This document shows, piece by piece, positions 8,554-17,224 of a stretch of 64,000 nucleotides of DNA; positions within the stretch are counted from its first letter, which is position 1; every line of letters starts with the position of its first letter. Where the stretch lies: positions 620,001 to 684,000 of the forward strand of contig NZ_MRDM01000014.1 in the NCBI RefSeq assembly GCF_002008165.1, read 5' to 3'. Source of the DNA: Rhizobium laguerreae. Lineage in GTDB: Bacteria; Pseudomonadota; Alphaproteobacteria; Rhizobiales; Rhizobiaceae. Both the position numbers and the translations under genes were made by a program. A model generated the notes under the pieces. That model searched no databases. It had not been told where the DNA came from and saw only the letters and a list, made by a program, of their open reading frames with translations.

Positions 8554-8826
8554 TCACCCTTGTGGCGCCGGCTCGTTGAGCATCGCTTCGATATTGTATC
8601 CGTCGGGATCGAGAACGAAGCAGGCATAATAGTTCTCTTCATATTCCGGCCGCAGGCCGGGCGCGCCGTTGTCCCGGGCGCCGGCTTCGAGCGCGGCCCG
8701 ATAAAACGCCTCGACCTCCGCCCTGCTCCGAACCCGGAAGGCAACGTGCAAACGCGTCAGAGGCGGCTTGTCGTCGGTGTGCTGGATCTCGAACAGGCTG
8801 CCGCCGACATCGAAGGCCCAGAACAC
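8554..8826 (-). pseudogene. N-terminally truncated VOC-family protein
   Basis: The 90-residue frame matches the C-terminal two thirds of a ring-cleavage/glyoxalase-type VOC protein: RLHVAFRVRSRAEVEAFYRA, then GAPGLRPEYEENYYACFVLDPDGYNIEAM. Normal members are about 120-135 residues and begin with a HV-type first strand, which is missing here; the sequence upstream of the GTG at 8826 stays open for some codons but has no family resemblance. It is probably a truncated, non-functional gene, although a short product could still be translated. Confidence 0.6.
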
Positions 8827-8908
8827 GCCCTCCTTCCCAAAAGAGAGGCCCGTGGATCCTCGCCTTGTGGACCGGCAGCCGACGCGTCCGCGCAGTCGAA
8901 CATTCGGA

Positions 8909-9193
8909 CTAACGCATTGACATCAACTTCGTCATCAGCCCTGCTTTGATTTCGAGCACGGGTCGATTGATTTGGGGATGACCGATGTCACCCCGGGGAT
9001 GACCGATGTCACCCCGGGGATGGCCGATGTCCCTCAGCTGGTCGGGGGTCAGATCTGCCAATGCCTTCCGTCTTGCGACGCTCCGCTGCCACTTCCTCAG
9101 GGCAGCGACGATGATTGCTACGCTGTTTGGTCTGAACCGGAACACCTGTCTTTCCGGCGCGCTGATGCCGGCGTGAGTTTCCGTGTGAGCCAT
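8909..9193 (-). CDS. DUF1127-domain protein with a triplicated heptapeptide
   Basis: 94 residues from ATG 9193. The DUF1127 core (WQRSVARRKALADLTPDQLRDIG) ends at the point where other members finish with DIGL-type residues. Here DIGHPRG occurs twice, followed by DIGHPQI, encoded by a 21-bp tandem repeat. DUF1127 proteins are small, basic, often RNA-binding-like regulators in alphaproteobacteria (some affect phosphate, RNA turnover or stress). The gene is divergent from the large BTAD regulator at 9370. The repeat keeps frame, so the protein is extended rather than broken. Confidence 0.8.
   Translation of the reverse strand: MAHTETHAGISAPERQVFRFRPNSVAIIVAALRKWQRSVARRKALADLTPDQLRDIGHPRGDIGHPRGDIGHPQINRPVLEIKAGLMTKLMSMR
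8974..9035 (+). repeat. 21-bp in-frame tandem repeat, about three units
   Basis: Two identical 21-bp units (8974-8994, 8995-9015, beginning GGGGATGACCGATGTC) are followed by a diverged third (9016-9035). They lie inside the DUF1127 gene and encode the heptad DIGHPRG. Identity of the first two suggests recent slippage, so copy number may vary among strains. Confidence 0.9.
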
Positions 9194-9369
9194 TTTCAGT
9201 CTCCCATTTGTGAGATTTGCAAGTGGGAGCCTGACACGCGGGCGTATTCCGGCTGTTCGGTTCAGCGTGAACGGCCAGGAAAACCTCGACAAGCCGCCGC
9301 TAAATCGGTGTTAAATCTATCTGCCGAAATGCTATTCTGCGGTGGCGGTCGAAATCTGGGAGACGATCT

Positions 9370-11382
9370 TTGTGCATCAGGTTGCTGGGTGGCCTTGAAG
9401 TGATGTCCCGGGAGCACCGGCAAATCCGCTTCACCACGCGCAAGACGTCACTTCTTTTTGCTGCCCTGGTGATTGCAGGCCGCCGCGGCCATCGCAGGGA
9501 ACTGCCTTCCGAAGCATTCTGGCCAGGACGAAGCAATGAGCAGGCCCGCAACAGCCTGCGCCAGGCGCTGGTCGATATCAGACGATCGTTTCCGGCTGGC
9601 GGGGATGCCACCGTCTACATCGATGCGGATCAGGAGACCGTCGCGCTGATAACAGGTCCTGATGAAACCGACATTTCGATCTTCGACCGTAAACTGGAGG
9701 CCGGCCGGACGGCCGATCTCGCCCTTGCCGCCGATCTCTACCGTGGCGAAGTGCTGGCAGGCGAGACCATTCCGGACGAATTGGACGAGTGGTTCGGCCC
9801 GTATCGGAGCACATATCAACGCAAGGCGCTGCAACTGGTGGAGCGGTTGAGCCTCGCGCTCTCCGAGCCGGGCACCGCGGAAGAATCGGCCTGCGAAGGG
9901 CTGGCTGAGAGGCTGCTCGCTGCGGACCCGACCGTGGAGGCCGCCCATCGGGCGCTGATGCAGATCCACGCTCTGAGGGGCCACGAAAACGCGGCTCTGC
10001 GCCAATACGAAGCCTGCCGGGCGCTCTTGAAGAAGCATCTTCAGGCTGAACCAGAAGCACAGACGTCCTCCCTGGCAGCTTCGTTGCAATCGCGGCAGGG
10101 ACCCGGACATCCGCGGAGCGCACCGGCCGCCGACATCGGAGCGCAGCCGCAGCTCTTCCCCGCCCCGACGAAGCATCACGACCGGCCATCGGTTGCGGTC
10201 CTGCCATTTCAGAATTTGAGCGGCGACGCGGAGCAGGAATATTTTGCCGACGGCATCGTCGAGGACATTACCATCGCGCTTGCTCAATTCCGCCACCTCT
10301 ACGTCATCGCCCGGAATTCGAGCTTCACCTACAAAGGTCAGGCGGTCGATATAAAGCAGGTCGGGCGTGAGCTGGACGTCCGCTATGTGGTCGAAGGAAG
10401 TGTGCGCCGCACCGGTGACCTTCTGCGCATTGCCGGCCAGCTCATCGACACGTCGACCGGTACACATCTTTGGGCCGATCGTTTTGACGGAACCCTGGCG
10501 AATGTCTTCGATCTTCAGGATCAGGTCGCCTCGAGCATCGTCGGCGCCATAACGCCGAAAGTGGAGGAGGCTGAGATCGAGCGTGCCAAACGCAAGCCGA
10601 CCGAGAGCCTCGACGCTTACGACTACTATCTCCGCGGCCTGGCGGCCTTCGACCGGACGGTTACCAACCGATCGGTCATCGACGAGGCCCTGCGGCTGTT
10701 CATGGAGGCGATCGAGCGTGACCCGGAATTCGCCGTAGCGCATGCCCGGGCGGCACGCTGCTATGCTACGCGAAAGAGCAACGGCTGGATGCTCCATACC
10801 GCAGACGAGACGGCCGAAGCGACGCGGCTGGCCCGCAGAGCGGTCGAACTCGGCTGGGACGATGCGGTTGCGCTCACCTACGGCGGATATGTCATCGGTT
10901 ATGTCGGCGGCGACCTCGACGACAGTGCAGCCTGCATCGATCGCGCACTCTTCCTCAACCCGAACCTGGCGGCTGCGCTCGGCGTCAGCAGCTGGGTGAA
11001 GGCTTGCCTCGGCGAGCCCGATAAGTCGGTCGAACACGCAGCCCTTGCAATGCGCCTCAGCCCTTTGGATCCACGCCTCTTTGCCTGGCAGCTTAACACC
11101 GGGCTCGCGCATTTTTGCGCCGGCCATTACGACGACGCTGCCGCCTGGGCAGGAAAATCGCTACACCACCAGCCGAACTACCCGAGCGCCATGCGCGTGA
11201 TGGCGGCGAGCCAGGCCATGGCGGGGCGGCTTGTGCAAGCCCGCGAAACGATCGCCCGCCTGTGCCTGATGGACCCCGCCCTCCGGCTTTCAAATCTCGC
11301 CGACGTACTTCCACCATTCCGAAGACCGGACGATCGCAGCCGATATATCGAGGCTCTCAGGATGGCGGGACTGCCGGAGTAG
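9370..11382 (+). CDS. BTAD-type transcriptional regulator with TolB-like and TPR domains
   Basis: 670 residues from TTG 9370, with GGGAGA six bases upstream. Residues about 1-95 form an OmpR-like winged helix (LLGGLEV, TTRKTSLLFAALV) and about 96-230 a bacterial transcriptional activation domain (TPR-like helices). About 275-395 is the TolB-N-like segment (SVAVLPFQNLSGDAEQEYFADGI) found in rhizobial adenylate-cyclase-like regulators, and the C-terminal 250 residues are TPR repeats. No cyclase catalytic domain is present. It probably acts as a DNA-binding regulator scaffolded by protein interactions; targets are unknown. It is divergent from the DUF1127 gene. Confidence 0.85.
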   Translation: MCIRLLGGLEVMSREHRQIRFTTRKTSLLFAALVIAGRRGHRRELPSEAFWPGRSNEQARNSLRQALVDIRRSFPAGGDATVYIDADQETVALITGPDETDISIFDRKLEAGRTADLALAADLYRGEVLAGETIPDELDEWFGPYRSTYQRKALQLVERLSLALSEPGTAEESACEGLAERLLAADPTVEAAHRALMQIHALRGHENAALRQYEACRALLKKHLQAEPEAQTSSLAASLQSRQGPGHPRSAPAADIGAQPQLFPAPTKHHDRPSVAVLPFQNLSGDAEQEYFADGIVEDITIALAQFRHLYVIARNSSFTYKGQAVDIKQVGRELDVRYVVEGSVRRTGDLLRIAGQLIDTSTGTHLWADRFDGTLANVFDLQDQVASSIVGAITPKVEEAEIERAKRKPTESLDAYDYYLRGLAAFDRTVTNRSVIDEALRLFMEAIERDPEFAVAHARAARCYATRKSNGWMLHTADETAEATRLARRAVELGWDDAVALTYGGYVIGYVGGDLDDSAACIDRALFLNPNLAAALGVSSWVKACLGEPDKSVEHAALAMRLSPLDPRLFAWQLNTGLAHFCAGHYDDAAAWAGKSLHHQPNYPSAMRVMAASQAMAGRLVQARETIARLCLMDPALRLSNLADVLPPFRRPDDRSRYIEALRMAGLPE

Positions 11383-11490
11383 CTGCCGTTTCAGCGGCCT
11401 CTTCAGAACGAAAGGGACCATGGTCGGGCTATTGCCGCCCCCTATCGGCTAATTGCGAAACGATGCTGCTTCGTGCGAAAATGCCGCGCG

Positions 11491-12027
11491 ATGGATCACA
11501 CGGGCGAAGTTCTCATTCTCACCGGGCCGCCGGGCTCCGGGAAAACCACGACGGCCGAGGCGCTCGCCAGCGAGCCCGGCTCGCCGAAGGTCCATCTTCA
11601 TTCCGACGACTTCTGGCATTTCATCAAGAACGGCGTGATCCCGCCCTATCTGCCGGAAGCGCATGAGCAGAATGTCGTTGTCGTCGACGTGTTGACGAAG
11701 GCGGCGTCAGGCTATGCCGGCGGCGGCTACTTCGTCGTCGTGGACGGCATCGTCGGGCCGTGGTTCCTGGAACCGTTCCGGAAAATCGCGGCACCCCTCC
11801 ACTACGTGGTCCTGCGTCCGCCGCTCGATGGCGCCATCCGGCGCTGCCGGGAGCGCGGCGGCGACACGCTGACCGATCCCGGCCCTATTGCCGCGCTCCA
11901 TCAGCAATTCTCGTCACTGGGTCCGTTCGAGCAACATGTGGTCTCGACGGAGGGGCACGAGAGGGAAGACACGTTGCGCGCGGTGATCGAGGCTATGCGC
12001 AGCGGCGCGTTTCGCCTGGCGTCATAA
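11491..12027 (+). CDS. Small P-loop ATPase/kinase-like protein
   Basis: 178 residues from ATG 11491 (an in-frame ATG at 11473 is also possible). Walker A is GPPGSGKTT near residues 12-20, followed by HLHSDDFWHF, where the Asp pair resembles the substrate/Mg2+ site of small-molecule kinases such as shikimate, gluconate or adenylylsulfate kinase families. An R-rich segment (AIRRCRERGGD) fits a LID. Length fits a monomeric phosphotransferase. Substrate is unknown. It stands alone between the BTAD regulator and the aldo/keto reductase gene. Confidence 0.72.
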   Translation: MDHTGEVLILTGPPGSGKTTTAEALASEPGSPKVHLHSDDFWHFIKNGVIPPYLPEAHEQNVVVVDVLTKAASGYAGGGYFVVVDGIVGPWFLEPFRKIAAPLHYVVLRPPLDGAIRRCRERGGDTLTDPGPIAALHQQFSSLGPFEQHVVSTEGHEREDTLRAVIEAMRSGAFRLAS

Positions 12028-12184
12028 CGCAAGCCCCTCAGCTTTTTACCCGATCCCGGTTCGTCCTCTCCGAGCGATCCGGGAAATTCATGAGCGGACC
12101 TCATAAGTTCATGCCGATATCTCCGGCTAATCGCCGCCGGGCTTTGCCCTATCTTGGGATCAAATCTGGGAAGGAGGACTTGAA

Positions 12185-13170
12185 ATGATCAAGCGCAAGC
12201 TCGGCCAAAGAGGCCCTGACGTCTCGGCGATCGGCTTCGGCTGCATGGGGCTGAACTACCATCGCGGGCCGGCGATGGAGCCTGGTGATGCCGTCGCGCT
12301 CCTGCGGGCAGCGCATGAGCGGGGTGTCACATTCTTCGACACTGCCGAAGCCTACGGGCCGTTCACCAACGAGGAACTCGTCGGCGAGGCGCTGGCGCCG
12401 ATCCGCGATCAGGTAGTGATCGCGACGAAATTCGGCTTCAGGGATGGCCGGCCGGAAGTCGGCCTGGATAGCCGGCCGGAAGCATCCGTGTGGTCATCGA
12501 AGAAGCCCTCAAGCGGCTTCGCACCGATCGCATCGATATCTTCTACCAGCATCGGGTCGACCCTGCGGTACCGATCGAAGAGGTGGCAGGCACGGTCAAG
12601 GATCTGATCGGCGCCGGCAAAGTGCTGCATTTCGGCCTCTCCGAAGCAGGAAGCGAAGCCATCCGCCGCGCCCATGCCGTCCAGCCCGTCACCGTCCTGC
12701 AAAGCGAATATTCGCTGTGGTGGCGCAATCCGGAGCGGGAAATCCTGCCCATCGTCGAAGAACTTGGCATCGGCTTCGTGCCCTACAGCCCGCTCGGCCG
12801 CGGCTTCCTCGCCGGCAAGATGGACGAGAACACCAGTTTCGAAGGCGGCAACGACCACCGCCACACCAATCCGCGCCTCTCGGCCGAAAACCGCAAGGCG
12901 AACCAGCCGGTGGTCGATGCGATCGAGGCCATCGCCGCCCGAAAAAACGCCACCGCGGCCCAGATCGCCATCGCCTGGCTGATGGCGCTCAAGCCCTGGA
13001 TCATCCCCATTCCCGGCACCACCAAGCTGCACCGGCTGGAAGAGAATATCGCTGCCGCCGACATCACCTTCACATCGGAGGAACTGGCCGGGATCGATGC
13101 GGTCTTCTCAGGCATCGAGATCCACGGCGACCGCTACTCCGCAACCTCGGCAGCCCGCGTCACGCAGTGA
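12185..13170 (+). pseudogene. Aldo/keto reductase gene with a single-base deletion
   Basis: The first frame (12185 to about 12480) starts MIKRKLGQRGPDVSAIGFG and contains the catalytic Asp/Tyr/Lys segments FFDTAEAYGPFTNEEL and VVIATKFGF. The rest (about 12490-13170) continues in another frame with VVIEEALKRLRTDRIDIFYQHRVD (the catalytic His) to the C-terminal AARVTQ. Inserting one base near 12483, as in PER-IR, restores one typical AKR of about 327 residues. All four catalytic residues survive, so the damage looks recent or is a sequence error. A good AAGGAGG site precedes the ATG. Confidence 0.88.
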
Positions 13171-13220
13171 ACCGACGACATCGATCGGTCGATGCAACAG
13201 CACGAACGTTCTTGTCTCTC

Positions 13221-13325
13221 GGTGCGCCGGCATCGGATGGATGCAAGGAGCAGCGTTGCGGCGTGTCCTTCGAGGCTCCGGCCTTTGGCCTCCGCACCTC
13301 AGGATGAGGGATGTTGGAGGATGCC
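13221..13325 (+). repeat. Dispersed intergenic repeat, family A, copy 2
   Basis: It shares GGATGCAAGGAGCAGCGTT, CCTTCGAGGCTCCGGCC and CTCAGGATGAGGGATGTTGG with the copy at 5301-5425, over roughly 100 bases. With the family B repeat at 13363 and the terminator at 13471 it fills the 363-bp gap 13171-13533, in which no gene is seen. Confidence 0.8.
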
Positions 13326-13362
13326 GCACACCCAACAACAGGCGTGAGAGGACGCGGCAACC

Positions 13363-13445
13363 CCTTCCGTCATGCTCGGGCTTGTCCCGAGCATCTGCAA
13401 CCGGTGCCGCAGAGCCTCGGCACAAGGCTGACATGACCGGAGAGC
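13363..13445 (+). repeat. Dispersed intergenic repeat, family B, copy 1
   Basis: The palindromic start ATGCTCGGG...CCCGAGCAT is followed by CCTCGGCACAAGGC. Matching modules occur at 38160-38252 and 43453-43540. The hairpin can form on either strand. Confidence 0.8.
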
Positions 13446-13470
13446 GAGGCGGCGTTCGCGTCACACTGAA

Positions 13471-13496
13471 ACCGCCCGCGAGAAGACGCGGGCGGT
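13471..13496 (-). terminator. Rho-independent terminator after the proline-rich secreted protein gene
   Basis: Perfect 10-bp arms ACCGCCCGCG and CGCGGGCGGT flank a 6-base loop, 38 bases downstream of the stop of the minus-strand gene at 13534. A short T-rich tract follows on the minus strand. Confidence 0.75.
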
Positions 13497-13533
13497 TGCA
13501 TCATCGTGTGGCACCCGCCTCAAGCGCGGATGA

Positions 13534-13941
13534 TCAGTCCTGCCCCTGCAGGCGGTCTATAACCTGGAGCAGGAGATCGGCGCAGGCCTTCATCGGTTCG
13601 TCCTCGGCGCATTTGAGATCGATCCGGGTGTTCCCATCCTCGATCCGGAAATGCGCTGCCTTGGACGGCGGTGGCGGGCGATGCCCACGGAAACCACGGA
13701 AACCCATGTCGCCTCTCCGACCATGCCAGCGGTAATCGGGGCGATCTCCCGGCCGCGCATCCGGCCGGTCCGTCATCTGCTCATCGTCATCAGGAGCGGA
13801 CGGAGACGGCGGAGGAGGAGGCGAGCCGGGTTCGGCCGCTGCGGGCGGAGTCCCGGCGGATGGCGGAGCCGACGGCTGCTGGGCGAAGGTTGTGCCGGCC
13901 AGTGCTGCAAGGGCAAGGCCCGATAGCAGAAATCTTTGCAT
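13534..13941 (-). CDS. Secreted or periplasmic proline-rich protein of unknown function
   Basis: 135 residues. Residues 1-20 are a clear Sec signal peptide (MQRFLLSGLALAALAGTTFA with AxA-type cleavage before QQP). Then come a Pro/Ala-rich linker (about 22-50), an Asp/Arg-rich section with RWHGRRGDMGFRGFRGHRPP and a C-terminal helix with two Cys (LKCAEDEPMKACADLLLQVI) that could form a disulfide. No family is recognised. A GGAACGC-type site precedes the ATG at 13941 and a strong terminator follows the gene. Confidence 0.7.
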   Translation of the reverse strand: MQRFLLSGLALAALAGTTFAQQPSAPPSAGTPPAAAEPGSPPPPPSPSAPDDDEQMTDRPDARPGDRPDYRWHGRRGDMGFRGFRGHRPPPPSKAAHFRIEDGNTRIDLKCAEDEPMKACADLLLQVIDRLQGQD

Positions 13942-14172
13942 TGGAAGCGTTCCTTTCGGAGTTATGAGGCGTGTCTGTAAACACCGCGCTGAGGCTTTGG
14001 TTCACCCCCGTTACCGCTTGTGATCGAAATCGGCGCGCCAGGGGGCCATGTGCTCGGTCGGCTTCCACCATAAATGTGTCGGCAGGCGGCTGACGACAGC
14101 TTTACGCCACGTGACAGGAACCATCGGCACCGAGACTTCGTTTTGCAGCGAAACAACTGCCGGGTGGAAATC

Positions 14173-15018
14173 ATGTACATCGTTCTGGGTGCAGGGGGAA
14201 ATGTCGGGTCCCGTGTCATCGAAACGCTGAGGCCCGCGGGCGAGAAGATATTCGCGCTCGTCCATAGTGAGCAGAAGGCGAGCGCGGTCGACGGTGGCAA
14301 TGTCGAGGCCGTGGCGCTTGATGTCTTGGATAGCGCGGCACTGAGGGCTGTCTTCCAGAGAGGCAGGCGCGCCTTTCTCCTCAATCCGCCGGCAGACCCC
14401 ACCACCGATACGAACGCCGAAGAGCTGAAGACTGCGCGAAGCATTGCCGCGGCACTGAAGGATTCGGACCTTGAAAAACTCGTGGTGCAATCGACCTATG
14501 GCGCCAGGCAAGGCGATGGCATCGGTGACCTCTCGGTGCTGTATGAGTTCGAGCGCCTGGCTGAGGCAAGCGGCATTCCGACGGCGATCAACCGGGCGGC
14601 TTACTATTATACCAATTTCGATATGCTGCTGGAGCCAGCGCGCACGGGTCTGATCACCACCGCCTTCCCCGACAACTTCGTCTTGCCGATGGTTTCTCCC
14701 GCCGATCTCGGCAAGGCGGCGGCCGCGCGTCTGTCGGGCCCAGTCAGCAATGTCGGCATCGAGTATGTGGAGGGACCCCAGCGATACAGCTTCGCCGATG
14801 TTGCCGCAGCCTTCTCTGCCGTCGTAGGAAGATCCGTGAGCCTGGCTACGACGCCGCGCGACCGGCTGGAAGAAAGCTTTCGCAAGCTCGGCTTCTCGCC
14901 TGCCGCCGCCCGCTCCTACACGCGCATGACCGAGGCGACGCTCGACGGCCCCGAATTGCCGCGCGAGCCCAATCGCGGAGAGATCACCCTCGAAGACCAC
15001 ATCGCCGCACTTCGGTGA
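14173..15018 (+). CDS. NmrA-type NAD(P)-binding reductase
   Basis: 281 residues from ATG 14173. The N-terminus MYIVLGAGGNVGSRVIETLR is a Rossmann nucleotide-binding loop; the following segments (VVQSTYGARQGDGIGDLSVLYEFE, then AAYYYTNFDMLLE) fit the NmrA/atypical SDR fold, which lacks the Tyr-x-x-x-Lys catalytic pair. Members reduce quinones or sense NADP redox state. It stands alone. The 231 bases upstream (13942-14172) contain no recognisable gene. Confidence 0.82.
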   Translation: MYIVLGAGGNVGSRVIETLRPAGEKIFALVHSEQKASAVDGGNVEAVALDVLDSAALRAVFQRGRRAFLLNPPADPTTDTNAEELKTARSIAAALKDSDLEKLVVQSTYGARQGDGIGDLSVLYEFERLAEASGIPTAINRAAYYYTNFDMLLEPARTGLITTAFPDNFVLPMVSPADLGKAAAARLSGPVSNVGIEYVEGPQRYSFADVAAAFSAVVGRSVSLATTPRDRLEESFRKLGFSPAAARSYTRMTEATLDGPELPREPNRGEITLEDHIAALR

Positions 15019-15188
15019 GCGGCGATCGCGGACGCATTCCTGTCGAGAACGATAGTCACATGTGAAAAGGTTCGCTGCCCCCGAGACGTCTTTCGCCTCG
15101 CCTCTGCCTTGTTGCTCGCGTATCCTGACGCCCGATTCGCCGTCCGCATATGAGGGTGGGCATGAACGAAGCATCAAAGGAGAGCGCG

Positions 15189-16208
15189 ATGACGGACGCC
15201 AAGGGCGGCATTTCTGGACTACGGCCGCATATTACAGTCATCGGCGTCGGCGGCGGTGGTGGCAATGCGATCAACAATATGATCGCGGAAAAGCTGGCGG
15301 GCGTCGAATTCGTAGCCGCAAACACGGATGCTCAGGTACTGGCCACCTCCAAGGCGACGCGCCGCATCCAGCTTGGTGCGAATGTGACGGAGGGTCTCGG
15401 CGCCGGTTCGCTGCCTGAGGTCGGCCATGCGGCCGCCGAAGAGTCGCTCGATGAGATCATGGACCACTTGGCCGGCTCGCACATGTGCTTCGTCACCGCC
15501 GGCATGGGCGGCGGAACGGGCACGGGTGCTGCACCTGTCATCGCGCGTGCCGCGCGTGCCGCCGGCATCCTGACGGTCGGCGTCGTCACCAAACCCTTTA
15601 CCTTCGAAGGCAACCGCCGCATGCGGATGGCGGAAATCGGCATCGAGGCGCTTCGCCAGGCAGCCGATACGGTCATCGTCATTCCCAATCAGAACCTCTT
15701 CCGCATCGCCGATGCAAAAACGACGTTCGCCGATGCCTTCATGACGGCCGACCGCGTGCTCTATGCGGGCGTCGGCTGCATTACCGACCTGATCGTCAAG
15801 GAAGGCCTGATCAACCTCGATTTTGCCGACGTGAAGTCGGTCATGTCAGGCATGGGCCGCGCCATGATGGGCACTGGCGAAGCCTCCGGTGAGAGCCGCG
15901 CGATGAAGGCGGCGGAAGCGGCGATTGCCAACCCGCTTCTCGACGATATCTCGATGCGGGGCGCCAGGGGCGTGCTGATCTCGATTTCCGGCGGTTCGGA
16001 TATGACGCTGTTCGAAGTGGACGAGGCGGCAAGCCGCATTCGTGACGAAGTGCAGGAAGACGCCGATATCGTCGTCGGCGCGATCTTCGACCGCAGCCTC
16101 GACGGCAAGTTCCGTGTCTCGGTGGTGGCGACCGGTCTGGAAGGCAGCCCGCTGCCCGCATCTGCGCCTCACGCCGCCGAGCAGATCCAGACGCGCACGC
16201 TGCAGTAA
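15189..16208 (+). CDS. ftsZ2: Second, short FtsZ-family tubulin-like GTPase
   Basis: 339 residues. The AAGGAG at 15177-15182 fixes the start at ATG 15189 rather than ATG 15150 or 15162. The GTP-binding signature GGGTGTG lies at residues 107-113 and the catalytic T7 loop NLDFAD at 209-214, so nucleotide binding and hydrolysis residues are intact. The protein ends soon after the FtsZ C-terminal core domain: it lacks the long linker and the conserved C-terminal peptide that recruits FtsA/ZipA-type partners. A short second FtsZ is known in Sinorhizobium meliloti; its role is not essential division. No division genes adjoin it. Confidence 0.93.
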   Translation: MTDAKGGISGLRPHITVIGVGGGGGNAINNMIAEKLAGVEFVAANTDAQVLATSKATRRIQLGANVTEGLGAGSLPEVGHAAAEESLDEIMDHLAGSHMCFVTAGMGGGTGTGAAPVIARAARAAGILTVGVVTKPFTFEGNRRMRMAEIGIEALRQAADTVIVIPNQNLFRIADAKTTFADAFMTADRVLYAGVGCITDLIVKEGLINLDFADVKSVMSGMGRAMMGTGEASGESRAMKAAEAAIANPLLDDISMRGARGVLISISGGSDMTLFEVDEAASRIRDEVQEDADIVVGAIFDRSLDGKFRVSVVATGLEGSPLPASAPHAAEQIQTRTLQ

Positions 16209-16308
16209 GCGCAGCGGCGCGACATATCCGAGCACGACAGCCTGCCGCGTCTTTTCAGACGCGCGGCGCTGTTGCGCTTCAATGTCATGCGCTCCGGGGA
16301 AATCGCCG

Positions 16309-16349
16309 CGATCACCGGTCGTTGATTCGCGATCACCTGTCGTTGATCG
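16309..16349. repeat. Short tandem duplication of about 20 bp
   Basis: The segment CGATCACCGGTCGTTGAT is followed at once by CGATCACCTGTCGTTGAT. The second unit carries the stop and last codons of the minus-strand gene at 16333-16545. A weak hairpin (GCGTCT/AGACGC) just upstream follows ftsZ2. Confidence 0.7.
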
Positions 16350-16545
16350 TGGGAAGGTGCGTTTCGACCTCTACGCGGCGCTTGTCATCCAGCGGCTCAA
16401 TGTGCTTCTGCCAGAAGGCCTCGGCCTCCGGCGTGTCATCCTCCCAGTGGCGGATTTTAACGATATTGTCATCGATCTTCGCCAGCCGTTTGCCGCCAAG
16501 CCGCAGGTATTCCTCCGCCAGTTCCTTCGATCGGGTCGTTTGCAT
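16333..16545 (-). CDS. Small conserved-looking hydrophilic protein
   Basis: 70 residues (MQTTRSKELAEEYLRLGG...VETHLPTINDR). ATG 16545 is chosen because GGAGG lies eight bases upstream; longer versions from 16560 or 16611 lack a good site. The sequence is highly charged and helical, with no Cys, signal or membrane segment. No known family. It is convergent with ftsZ2. Confidence 0.6.
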   Translation of the reverse strand: MQTTRSKELAEEYLRLGGKRLAKIDDNIVKIRHWEDDTPEAEAFWQKHIEPLDDKRRVEVETHLPTINDR

Positions 16546-16787
16546 GTCGTGTTCCTCCATAGGCGAACCGAAAGGCCGATCGTGATTACCGGGTTGGCCG
16601 GCAATCGGCATCCCCGTTATCGGCGCTTCCGCGCCTTCCAGTTAAACAGTACGGCGGGATCATGGTTCCAGATCATCGGCCGAAACCGGTCCACGCGGCC
16701 GGCTGAAGGCGTCAGCCGCCATCCATGTTCCGCACGGCCCGCCGCTCTTGCTGCCGGACGTCCAGAGACGCCTCGTCCTCGCATCGT

Positions 16788-16828
16788 GCTTTCCGAAAAC
16801 CGCTCACACTTTTCGGCATCATGCTCTA
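16788..16828. repeat. Dispersed repeat, family C, copy 1
   Basis: TTTCCGAAAACCGCTCACAC followed by TTTTCGGCATCATGCTCT. The CCGAAAA and TTTTCGG arms form a hairpin. A near-identical copy is at 25715-25754. The rest of 16546-16787 shows no gene. Confidence 0.8.
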
Positions 16829-17194
16829 GACGAACAGGACGTCCGAGACGTTGTGCACCACGGAGATTTCGTCGATCCCGGTGTTGGTGAGGTAGAGATT
16901 ATCCGCCGCTGAGTCATAGACCACGTTGGTGATCAAGTCGTCTCCCGGTATGGCGATGTTGACGTCAACCGTTGTCTTGACCCCGGTCGCAAAATCGAAT
17001 GCCGTGCCGATATGCTCGCTGCCGGAGGAATCGCCGAAGAAGAACGTGCCGTCGACGGCAAAGCCGTAGCCGAGCCCGCCAGCGGCGAAGGTTTTGGACT
17101 CGATCGGGTTCAGCGTGTCCGGATCGAGCTTGGAGACCTGCCAGGTGGAATCATCGATGCGGCCGACGACGTAAATGCCGGTCGAATCCTGCAT
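16826..17194 (-). CDS. Hypothetical beta-rich protein, possibly a C-terminal fragment
   Basis: 122 residues with repeating beta-strand patterns (GIYVVGRIDDSTWQVSKLDP, LGYGFAVDGTFFFGDSS, LITNVVYDSAADNLYLTNTG), suggesting one or two blades of a beta-propeller. It has no signal peptide and no full propeller length (250 or more residues), and a stop lies eight codons upstream of ATG 17194, so it may be the remnant of a larger protein. It is on the same strand as, and 30 bases downstream of, the XRE-type regulator gene. Function is unknown. Confidence 0.45.
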   Translation of the reverse strand: MQDSTGIYVVGRIDDSTWQVSKLDPDTLNPIESKTFAAGGLGYGFAVDGTFFFGDSSGSEHIGTAFDFATGVKTTVDVNIAIPGDDLITNVVYDSAADNLYLTNTGIDEISVVHNVSDVLFV

Positions 17195-17224
17195 CGTATT
17201 GACGGCCGCCCTTCACACACCCGC

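Noticed and set aside
9448..11127. 559-codon minus-strand frame inside the BTAD regulator gene
   Set aside because: Antisense shadow from GC-rich third positions; no motif.
13363..13496. Array of palindromes considered as CRISPR or attachment site
   Set aside because: Units are few, unequally spaced and match dispersed rhizobial repeats plus one terminator; no cas gene.
14011..15177. 388-codon minus-strand frame across the NmrA gene
   Set aside because: It is antisense to a complete Rossmann-fold gene and has no domain of its own; its last 40 codons look mildly protein-like but match nothing I can name.
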